A stretch of DNA of 64,000 nucleotides, taken from positions 278,221,341 through 278,285,340 of the forward strand of contig CM060990.1 of assembly GCA_030765065.1 (NCBI GenBank). Reading direction: 5' to 3'. Under the pieces are notes generated by a model that saw only the letters and a list, made by a program, of their open reading frames with translations, was not told the origin of the DNA and did not search any database. Both the position numbers and the translations under genes were made by a program. Source of the stretch: Deroplatys truncata (lineage: Eukaryota; Arthropoda; Insecta; Mantodea; Mantidae). Shown piece by piece: positions 33,036-42,600 of the stretch (positions are counted from its first letter, which is position 1; every line of letters begins with the position of its first letter).

Positions 33036-33409
33036 GGCGGCGCCGTGGTCGAGTGGTTAGACCACTCGCCTCCCACCGAGGCGGCCCGGGTTCAATTCCA
33101 GGGACCTGCATGTGGGATTTGTGGTGCACGAAGCGGGGTCTGGGCGAATTTTCTCCGGGTTCTCCGGTTTCCCCCGCCATTCATTCCACCAACTGCTCCA
33201 TCATCACCTTTCCTTTCATCCACTTCACCAACTTTTCATTTCATCTACTTCCTTCATCCCATACTAGGCATCGGGCTGATCACCCATCCAGGATGCTCTG
33301 TCTGATCCATGAGTGTCTGGTCCTCGATGGGCCTCTGACCCCAGGCACCCGCTTGTATGTCCTGGGGGGTGTAAGTCCTACATAAGAGGAGGGTAAACAG
33401 ATAATGAAT
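33036..33409 (+). mobile_element. tRNA-derived SINE with 14-bp duplication
   Basis: A 374-bp insertion flanked by perfect GATAATAAAAATTG copies (33022-33035, 33410-33423). Box A-like GTGGTCGAGTGGTTAGAC (33044-33061) and box B-like GGGTTCAATTCC (33089-33100) mark the Pol III promoter. The perfect long duplication indicates LINE-machinery insertion after the giant element had formed. Confidence 0.9.
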
Positions 33410-33611
33410 GATAATAAAAATTGAATTTTAGTGATAATATAAATATAATATATATATTATTTTCTAGCGTCATATATAGAAGCATTTCCCGTACAGAGCG
33501 GTGGCGTGATTGAGGGATTTCCCAGCGTCATGTTTAAACATGTTTTATGAAATACCCCCTGTGCGTGACTAGCAGCCTCCCCCACGACGCTTTCTGTTTG
33601 ATGGGTGGAGT

Positions 33612-33717
33612 AGCCAATCAAAATCGCTGTATTATATACCATCACACCTCTCACCCCCTTCAGCCTTTATCGGGGGAAATTAAATAAAAGCAGGAGCTTC
33701 TCCGGCAATTTTCACTC
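33612..33717 (+). promoter_or_regulatory. Pol II promoter for the spliced core gene
   Basis: A CCAAT box (33614-33618) and TATATA (33633-33638) are followed by a better-placed TATA-like TAAATAAAAG (33681-33690), with an initiator-like TTCACTC at 33711-33717, 30 bp downstream. The start codon follows at 33789. Confidence 0.5.
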
Positions 33718-33788
33718 GTATTGTGAGAACACAGCGATCTAAGTACTCTTCAACCTTTACTTCACGTCGTGAACTTTCATCAAACATC

Positions 33789-34810
33789 ATGTCTGGTAAG
33801 TTGTAACACCAATTCATTTTCTTTGAAAAAGTTAACTTATTACTCAGTACATTTAACTTATAATTGCGTTCTTGTTTTCAATGTCGTACATTTATATGTA
33901 AATAGTTGAGCATTCTAAAAGCTAATAGCTAGACGTGTGAATTTTCTGAAATGCAAGGGGTTTAGTTAAGTATTCACTTTAGGCAGACTCATCCTACATT
34001 TAATAGTTAGTTGCGCGAATTCATTTTCTCAAAAAATGTGAACAGTTTAGTTAAGTATTCATCTTGTTGAGCAATTATTATTCCAGATGTTTAAATACAG
34101 GACTTCACAGAGTGAATTATATTCCTTTTAGAGAAAATACAATTATTTGAATACCTTATTAACGTTTTTGCTTTAGAATATTACAAAAAAGTCTGTTGCG
34201 CGAATCATTCGCTCTAATACAGTAAATGTTTACATTATATTAAAATATTTAAATCGAAAAATGCAGTACTTAGTGAACTTCATTAGTGAATCAGAACCTC
34301 AGTTATATTTACACATATTATCATTTTTATTATTATTATATTATACAGAAAAAGTTAATCATTTTGTACCTTTCAAATAAATGAAATTTTGTTATGTAAT
34401 ACGTTCTCTAATAAAGAATATGTTTTTCTGTTCCTAATGCAGAAAGTTTGACATCTCAACTTAACACATTGGCTAGGGGCAGTATTTTCCCGTCCGTTCA
34501 AAGACTACAAGATCTTCAGCCAGAGGAGCCTTATAATATAAAAGCCATAAGAAAAATTGATACGAGAAACGGTGCTAGAGTGTTTGCAGTTTTAGGTGAT
34601 AAGCAGGTTTTTCTCCCGACAAGACATTCAACCACAGCAAGGCAACAGTTGGAGGAAATGCCAGGGAAGTTCCAAATGGTATATCATGGATTAGTACCAG
34701 CCGGCAAGTTTAAGACATTTAAATTGTCTTTTCTTCCTGTTAAGGTTTGTAGAAATAATTCAGCTATCCTTTCAAAGTTTCATTTAGAGTTACAATCGTT
34801 GAGTTTATAA
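33789..34810 (+). CDS. Two-exon gene for a 124-residue possible OB-fold ssDNA-binding protein
   Basis: Exon 1 is 33789-33795 (seven bases, ATG-TCT-G) followed by the donor GTAAGT. The intron is 33796-34442, ending CTAATGCAG. Exon 2 is 34443-34810 with a TAA stop, giving 124 residues. The reading is clean. Key segments are LARGSIFPSV, a five-strand-like stretch YNIKAIRKIDTRNGARVFAV, and VFLPTRHS, then MVYHGLVPAGKF near the end. The pattern (hydrophobic strands, TRNGARV, VFLP.R) is like short proteins I recall in multiple copies in arthropod genomes and reminds me of OB-fold single-strand DNA binders. That function is inference. It is the only intact gene of the giant element, which suggests selection or recent origin. 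Confidence 0.65.
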
Positions 34811-34819
34811 ATTCACACT

Positions 34820-35135
34820 TCACTAGGATAACATTTGCCTAAAGTATACATCACTGTGTAAATGACGCCTAGGATGTAGTCTGGGTGAGGTCATGAAGAA
34901 AGAAGTTTAATAGTCTATTGAATGATTCTTTACCTCAAAGCAGATACCTACAAGTTGCAAATAATTTGCAGTAGGATAACATTTGTCTAAAGTATGCATC
35001 ACTGTATTAAAACAAATATGTGTAAATAACGTCTAGATTGTGGTCTGAGTGAGTTCGTGCAGAAAGAAGTTTAATACCCCTTTCAATGATTCTTCACCTC
35101 GAAGCATATACCTACAACAAGCTGCAAATAATGTA
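34820..35135 (+). repeat. Tandem duplication of about 150 bp after the spliced gene
   Basis: Two diverged units each hold AGGATAACATTTG.CTAAAGTAT, CATCACTGT, AGAAAGAAGTTTAATA and CAATGATTCTT/GAATGATTCTT. They probably lie in the 3' UTR or just downstream. Confidence 0.8.
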
Positions 35136-35488
35136 AAAGTTTGTTACAGGAATGCACAGATGAATGTAAATGAAGAGGAAGAACGAGATAGCTTAAAACA
35201 ACATAAACAGAAATGTGATAGGAACATTCTCAACAACTCCCAGTGATCTTATTCAATGAAGAGTTCCAGCACCGTGCAGCGTGGAACCTGCAAGGAAAAA
35301 CATTCGCGTGTGTAGAATATAGCAATAATACATAAATTATGTACTCATTATTACTGCTATACCTGCCAAGACCATTCATTTCATAAATAATTTCATAATT
35401 GTTTAAAGGAGTATGCAATATCTTAAAGCATTGATGCTACATGAAATCTAAACAAAACAATTATTGAACTATTACTGAAAGAAACTTG

Positions 35489-35565
35489 AATAAATGGGAA
35501 TCTAGAGGCCAGAACCATCTTAATATTTGATTGTGTGATATGATGTGTATAATAAGATTAATAAA
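35489..35565 (+). terminator. Candidate polyadenylation signals of the spliced gene
   Basis: AATAAA occurs at 35489-35494 and again at 35560-35565. Either could serve the upstream gene. The assignment is based on position only. Confidence 0.35.
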
Positions 35566-35854
35566 AAATGAGGACTATGTAACATAAACAGCATTTATTT
35601 TTATAAACATTATCCTATTACATTCCTTCACAAAAACCCATACATATTTCCTAAAGACAAAGGTGATAGTCTAGACCTTCTAAACACTCAGTTATATAAT
35701 TATATACATCACAGAGAAAGAGACCTGCATTATCCGTAAAAAATTAAACATCTCAACAATGTCTGGATGATGTATTTTATAAATACAAGTTCTTGATATT
35801 TCAAAGTTCCTGTTAACCATGGTCGAAATTGATTAACACAATTTCTCGATCCTG

Positions 35855-36247
35855 TCATGCTATTACTTTAGAAGCTTTCAGCTTACTTATAATTTCCTCA
35901 ATCTCTTGTGTGTGACTATTATTACCAGCGTCCCTCGATGCAATTAGTAACCTCAATATATTTACGTCTATTCGGATTTTCAAGCGTAGATATCACTGAA
36001 TCATCATCATATGAAGACTTCATATTCTCGCGACTTCCGCTGTATCCAGATTCCTCACCAGCAGTAGACTCGAGTGAAGGATAGAGGCCCGATCCGGTAT
36101 ATCTTGCTCTATGAAGCTTAAATCTTGACAAAGAACGGTTCCTAAAATCCCATCGCATATACAGCATTTAATAACACGTTTTCCTTCATGTGCAATGTAT
36201 GAGTTTCTCATCTTTGGTTGCACAGATTTTCTCCGGCAATAGCTCAT
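35855..36247 (-). CDS. Possible second core gene, frame-shifted or spliced
   Basis: On the minus strand, ATG at 36247 opens MSYCRRKSVQPKMRNSYIAH, with CCICDG after it. A second frame (36167-35922) has GYSGSRENMKSSYDDDSVIS, an acidic Ser/Tyr-rich segment. A third gives a helical, charged end SHTQEIEEIISKLKASK before TGA at 35855-35857. An acceptor-like TTTCTTTTACAG precedes the ATG, and a TATATA sequence lies near 36340. The three open pieces in one direction suggest a small spliced gene or one broken by two frameshifts. No family is recognised. It faces the spliced plus-strand gene, tail to tail. Confidence 0.35.
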
Positions 36248-36639
36248 GCTAAAACTGTAAAAGAAATTAAATGAATACGTAAATGCTAACGCTCGAAGGA
36301 ATTAAAAGCGAATGAATGAATTCATAACACGCAACTATGTATATATCTCACATGAGCACAGCGGAGGGAACCTCGATCTAGGCATAGCAGCGGGAAAGGA
36401 TACTCTCCTGAAACATTAGTCATCTAGACAGCAACTGTTCATGGAGCCGGTAGACGCCAGGTTGGATGGAACAGACTCCAAGTTCAAATCTTTAAAGGGT
36501 AGGCCCACCCCGCCTTTTGCCTGTCATGTCTCCTGAACCGTCCTAACAGTGTAACATTACGTTACAACACCACGTAACCAGAAGATTGCGAGTGCGAGCA
36601 TGGGAAAAGGCTGTTCTCTGGAAACACTCGTCATCCGCA

Positions 36640-37510
36640 CAACGGATTGTCCCTAACATTTCCAGATCTCGGACCGTTCAACATCGTGACGTGTCTCTGT
36701 CATCTACATTTCGACGAACTGTTACCTCCTGAATTAAAGTTTGGTGGTCTGTATAGATCTGTAGAACTTGCATTGCGCTGTGTGTCCCTAACGCTTCCAG
36801 CTCCTGCATCGTTCCAGCTAGTTGCAGGTCTCTACCATCTACATTTCGACGAACTCTTATCATCTGAAGTAAAATTTGGTGGTTGGTTTAGATCTGTAAA
36901 GCTTGCATTGCGCTGGATGTACCTAACACCCCCAGCTCCTGAATCGTTCCAACATGTTGCGCGTCTCTACCATCTAAATTTCGGTGAACTGTTACCCTCT
37001 GAAGTAAAGTTTGGCGTTCTGTTTAGATATGTACAGCTTGCATTGCGCTGTGTGTCCCTAACGTTTCCAGATCTCGGAACGTTCCAGCTAGTTGCGCGCT
37101 TCTACCATCTTCAGGTCAACGATCTGTTACCTTCTAAAGTAAAGTTTGGTGGTTGGTTTAGATCTGTACAGTTTGCATTGCGCTGGATGTCCCTAACGTT
37201 TCCAGATCTTGGATCGTCCCAGCTAGTTGCGCGTCTCTACCATCTACATTTCGACGAACTGTTACCTTCTAAAGTAAAGTTTGGTGGCTGTACAGTTTGC
37301 ATTGCGCTGGATGTCCCTAACACCCCCCCAGCTCCTGAATCGTTCCAGCTAGTTGCGCGTCTCTACCATCTACATTTCGACGAACTGTTACCTTCTGAAG
37401 TAAAGTTTAGCGGTCTGTTTAGATCTGTATAGGTTGCATTGCATTGGGCGTCCCTAACGTTTCCAGATCTAGGAACGTTCCAACTCGTGCCGCGTCTCTG
37501 TCACCTGTGT
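36640..37510 (+). repeat. 132-bp tandem array, seven units, open in frame
   Basis: Units begin near 36648, 36786, 36919, 37053, 37185, 37311 and 37450 with GTCCCTAACGTTTCCAGATC-like sequence and contain CATCTACATTTCGACGAACT and TTGCATTGCGCTG. Because the period is mostly a multiple of three, the plus strand is open for 261 codons (36647-37432), and parts of the minus strand are open too. There is no start context or splice evidence, so I treat it as a minisatellite with a chance frame. Confidence 0.8.
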
Positions 37511-37534
37511 GATGATGATCAGGGGCCTTCTGAA

Positions 37535-37646
37535 TGTTGTTACATAGCGTGACGGCGTTGTTACATAGCGTGACGATGTTGTTACATAGCGTGACGACGT
37601 TGTTACGTAGCGTGACGACGTTGATACGTAGCGTGACGACGTGACA
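37535..37646 (+). repeat. 21-bp tandem array, about five units
   Basis: Units of GTTGTTACATAGCGTGACG plus two bases, with later units carrying TACGTAG. Confidence 0.92.
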
Positions 37647-37899
37647 GTAAAAGGGTAGGGGGGCAGGGCCTCTATCTTTCACGGTTAAAAATTCCCTGGT
37701 GGCAGTTGACGCAATCCATGGCTCCTCTCGAGGACTACAGACTTACACATCTCCTGAGAGGTCCAGGATTCGGGGCCACACTCATTCAATGGATGAAAGT
37801 TACAGAGAGCATAAGCTCTGCTTATGCCGAGAGTCCCTCTCCGCTAGTTTCAACCCTGAAACAACCAAGAGGATAAAAAAAGTAAAATGAGGATGGAGG

Positions 37900-38062
37900 T
37901 GAAACGATGAGAGGAACAATTCAGAGGTGGAACGAGCCTTCACAGCATTCGTCTAGTGAGCGGAAAACCTTGAAGAAAAAAACCTCTGGAAATAAGGGGG
38001 GTGTGGGTTACTGGGATTGAACCCTCGATCCGAATACAAGTCACAAACTTACCACCTGAGCC
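37900..38062 (-). repeat. SINE fragment (tRNA-like head), minus strand
   Basis: The minus strand carries ATGGCTCAGGTGGTAAG (box A-like) and GAGGGTTCAATCCC (box B-like). The body follows, with GGTTTTCCGC and GACGAATGCTGTGAAGGCTC. Confidence 0.7.
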
Positions 38063-38104
38063 ATTCTACTCGATTAGTTAGTGTGTTACACACAAGTGAC
38101 CTTA

Positions 38105-38300
38105 GCTGTGTGTCGTCGTCCGTGGTGTAGTTGTTACCACGCTAGCATCTAGTTCCCAAGGTCGCGGGTTCAAGCCCGACGGAGGGCGATGGATTTTTTG
38201 GGGCGTAGAAATCCTTAGCATGGCTTCCTTCGGAAGGGAAGTAAAGCCGGTGGTCCCGTGTCGTAGATTTACGCCACGTAAAAGAACCTCAAGCCTGATA
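38105..38300 (+). repeat. tRNA-derived SINE, plus strand
   Basis: The head GTCGTCCGTGGTGTAGTTGT folds roughly like a tRNA (acceptor GTCGTCC pairs with GGGCGAT) and has box B-like GCGGGTTCAAGCCC. The body has GGGAAGTAAAGCCGGTGGTC and GTAAAAGAACCTC. The 3' border is not clear. It is a SINE rather than a working tRNA gene, because the sequence continues into a conserved SINE body. Confidence 0.65.
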
Positions 38301-38419
38301 GAGGCCTCTGAGCAAAATTACCAGTCTTTCACGCCCAATATAGATTTCTCAAGCAAAACCGTGAACAAATTAGTTGATTGTCGGATACATGCATACGAAG
38401 TCGCGAACTCGCTATTGTA

Positions 38420-39044
38420 AGTCTATGTAAGAAGCATTATCTGGCAAATGTTGCATGTCATGCGTTCCTTTAAGAGAATCCTCGATAAAATTATCTTAAC
38501 TTTAAGAGCGGCCTAAATTGCCAACAATTTTTTTCCGAAATGTAAGTTTGGAACCTCTATTGAATCTAAACAAGCGAATAGCATACATAGCGTGTCTTAA
38601 AGAGAAAGTTCCTGTCTAAGACAGTGTTTAGATGTGATGTGTTCTTGTTATGGTTGTAAATAAATATCTACATTAAAACCTGTCATTCCAATCTGATTAT
38701 GAGTTCTGATAAGCACATGCCCGTATGTCTTCCTGCATGTTCGAGTATTTAGAGAGTCGGTTAGAGGTGTTTATGAGTGATTTTATGTATTCATAGGTCT
38801 TCGTATAGCTTCGCGTGCTTAAAGTGTGTGAGCAAACATTGCAACGATCATGTATTGTTCGGCGGTGTTCGGACGTCTCCGTACAGGTTCGAATGCTTAG
38901 AGTAAGTGCAAAGTATTGTAAACATGTATGTATTGTTCAGGTATAATCACGCAGATTCGCGTGCTTAACTCGTGAGTTTGTCAACCGAGGAAGGGACAAG
39001 TATCCTTGTGAGCAGGCATTCACCATGCCCAACGAAACCTAGAA
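38420..39044. other. Core sequence without recognisable gene
   Basis: AT-rich, with partly repeated phrases (TTCGTATAGCTTCGCGTGCTTAA-like, about 38810, 38890 and 38955) but no coding signal. Confidence 0.5.
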
Positions 39045-39612
39045 GCAAAAAAAGATGTGAATGAAATGAAAGATGCAAATTATATAGAATGAAAGGAAAT
39101 CGTGGTAGAATACGTCACTCAGACATTCGCCGCAGACCAGGGAAAACCACGAAAAATCTCAGGTCTGAGCGAGTGGCCGACGGTAATCCAAACAGAGGGC
39201 CTTAGAAGCACGTGTTAAAGATGCGAATGAAATAAAATGAAAACGCGGCAGCATACGCCACTCAGGCATTCGCCTGCAGACAAGGGAAAACCACGAAAAA
39301 GCTCCGGTCTGAGGGAGTGGTCGACGGTAATCCAAACAGCTGCCTAAGAAGCATGTGTTAAAGATGCGAATAAAATAAAATGAAAACGTGGTAGCATACG
39401 CCACTCAGACATTCGCCTACAGACCAGGGAAAACCACGAAAAATCTCAGGTCTGAGCGAGTGGTCGACGGTAATCGAAATAGAGATCCTAGAAGCATGCA
39501 TAAAAGATGCAAATTATACAGAATGAAAAGAAATCGCCCTAGCATACACCACTCAGGCATTCGCATGCGGACCAGAGAAAACCGCGAAAAAAATGCGAGA
39601 CCAGAGTACGCG
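39045..39612 (+). repeat. Array of about 145-bp units built from a SINE body
   Basis: Four units carry CAGGGAAAACCACGAAAAA-type sequence at about 39136, 39279, 39423 and 39571, with CACTCAGGCATTCGCC and GTGGTCGACGGTAATC. Read on the other strand, this is the TTTTTCGTGGTTTTCCC...GGCGAATGCC body of the SINE family seen elsewhere in the window. Confidence 0.85.
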
Positions 39613-39619
39613 GTCGATA

Positions 39620-42600
39620 TGTTTAAGAATGTGGAATTACAAGCTGTATATTCTGTCACATCAAAAAGAGAAGTAAAAACCATACACTCGAATGGCTTTC
39701 CCTTCCTCCTGCGTCTGTTTAAGGATAGCACTCGATATACAGAACCTTTACACTTAACTTCTCGGGATGCGTGTTTTGAGGTGTTCCCTGTATTTTACCT
39801 CGAGGTTGCGAAAAATTTCTGTTTTAAACACTACGACATCCCTATCCTTTTAGCTACATACATATACGTTTCTTTGTTCATAAAGCATCTGTATCACATG
39901 AGTGCCGACGTTCAGTAGTAAATATTACCAGTCAGAGCCGGAGAGACGAAAGCCTGAGTAAAAGGAGAATATCGGTGCAACGGGGTGGAGGAAAAACTTC
40001 GCGGTTGTAATGAACCTTCACAGCATTCGCCTAGCAGCCAGGGAAACCGAGAAATCCAGGGTTATAAAGACCGCTTATAAAGACCGTTAATGGGATGACT
40101 TGCATTGTATCTATGTATTACCAAAATATTCGCTACAGTAGTATATTTGAAGCGTCCGTCTGCAATCAAAGTAATATTTTAACATGATATGAATGTGAAT
40201 GGCAACGCTGTGGCTAGCACCAATCTCACAGGTATTATTTAATAATAATTCTAGAGAGAAAATAACGAACAAGAAGGTATTGTTTCTGTTGATATACTTT
40301 TCCTTGTAAGGTTACACCCTCGCTTATAAAACGCTATAATTCAAAGTTTTTTATCACCCAAAAACATAAATATTCGCGCTAGTATTATATTTCAAGTGTC
40401 CGTCTGACACGTATTATGTAATAATAATTTTAGTGTGAAAATTATGAAAAAGAAGGTATTGTTTCTGTTGATATAATTTTCCTTGTAAGGTTACACCCTC
40501 GCTTATAAGAAATCGTTAATAGGCGGCCTATGTATTCGTTGACCTTCATGCAGGTTGTAAAGTCGGGCATGGCGGTCACCTGGAATCGAACCGGTGACCT
40601 CTCCAATTCAAACCTCACACGTTACCACGAAGTAATTTTTATCAAAACAGCCTTTAAACACCTTTTACCTATGTTAAATAAGACTTTCATTAATCAAATA
40701 TTTCATTCATTTACAAAGCAGACCGTAAAAAACTGGCTAGCTTCAAAGACCAATTAAGAAAATCTATCAGATACATTCGATCGCTTAATTTAAATTCTTT
40801 CTCCCATTTTAATTCTAAAATACCATACTCTGCATATCACCCTCTACAAATCATATCTATTTGTTTAGCATTCCATAAAAATTAGTTTAATTGCCGATAT
40901 CATGTAAACAATTAAGTTATGATAGTTACACAGTCATCTGTATGAGCTGTACGGGTTTTCCAGGGGAAGAGAAATCATTTTAAAGCACAATAGATTCCTT
41001 AATGAAGAAGGGTTTCACATTGTCCTAAATGGGCTATATGACGGTAGCCGGTCGCCTGAGGAATCTCCGAGACCCCCAGCCAGGTAAACTCTCTTCAAAG
41101 GTTATACAAATTATTTTTGCAAGGGGTGTGCAACCGAATAACACGTCGAATTTTTCGAAGATCCTCCGGTGAAGAAAACGCTTCTAAACAAATATGAAAT
41201 TTATAATTTGAAGTCTTCGTAATGGTTCGATCACTCTACTGGAACACTCAAAATACCTTTCGAAGGGAGGGGTGTTTAAAAAGGTTCTCGTCCTATGTTT
41301 ACTAAGAGTATAATGCATGTTTTAAAATTCCGCGTATTTATTGGTTTGAGTTCAGTGTTCGATTTCCCTCTGGTATTCAATACCACTTTAGACGCTACAT
41401 ATCTAAACAATGAAAGTCTATTACACGAATCATTTTCGTTTTTGTTACGGGAATAATAACTGCCCATGTAACGAATGTTTACGTACAGGATATATACATC
41501 ATACCCTGTAGGAAAATGTTACACCAACACTTATAAAGCTCTTAATGGGAGGGTTTTCTTTGCACAGTAAATCACCTAACTGGGATTCGAAGCCGCGACC
41601 TCTCGAATGTGAATAGACAAGTAATGTCTCATAGAATTATGATATGTGTTCATTCAAATGATGGGGATGAAATAATTTTTAAATATGGCGGCTGAAACAC
41701 CAGTCTTTTTAAATGGAATAAACAAATAAGCTTTCTTGACGATAATATAATTTTTGCGTTAGTATTGAAAATAAATTATCCTTGTTTTCTCTCGATGTAC
41801 CTTCTAGTGTCTTGGGGAAGATCCATTTACACTCTTTAGATGCTATATTTCTGAGGAATCCCGGCCATTAAGTCAGCTAGTGCTTGGGTTTACCCTCTTC
41901 AACCTTGTACAATATATTTTTCAAGGGTGTGTAAACCGCTATATAAATCATTGCCGTAATGTAGAGAGAGTGCGTGAGAGAGAGAGACAGTGTTTACGTG
42001 AAGGAACTTTTTTATCGGCAATGACTGTTTTAAAGTCCATGCCTACGAGGATGCTTGTGGCTACAGTGCGGAACTTTACCGACAATGTCTGTTTTAAAGT
42101 CCCTATCTATGCGCTTATATGTGTGAGCGGGCTATGGTACTTTATCGATAATGTCTGTTTTAAAGTCCATGCATGCAAAGGGGAGAGAGACAGAGAGAGT
42201 GTGTGATGGATGCTTATGTTTACCGAAAATGTGTGTTTTAAAGTCCATGTCTATGCGAGTGATTGCGCTAGCAATGCTATACTTTATCGAAAATGCCTGT
42301 TTTAAAGTCCATGTCTACGCGTATGCTTGCGCTGGCAGTGCGGTACTTATCGTCAACGTCTGTTTTAAAGTCCATGCCTACTCGCGTGCTTGCGTTGGCA
42401 GTGCGGTAATTGATCGTCAAAGTCTGTTTTAAAGACCCTACCTATGCTCTTCCATGCGTGAGCGGGTGGGGTACTTTATCGAAAATGGCTGCTTTAAAGT
42501 CCATATCTATGTGTGTGGAGTGCTTTATCGTCTGTCTTGATATATTTCTGCTCCTTTTCAGCTATTTGGTAAAGAGTAACAAGGAATGTGTCTTGTTTAG

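Noticed and set aside
33036-33110. Possible true tRNA gene (box A and B present)
   Set aside because: It is the head of a 374-bp SINE with its own target duplication.
38105-38180. Possible true tRNA gene
   Set aside because: The fold is imperfect and the sequence runs on into a SINE body.
36640-39612. CRISPR-like array
   Set aside because: The units are contiguous tandem repeats without unique spacers, in a eukaryotic context.
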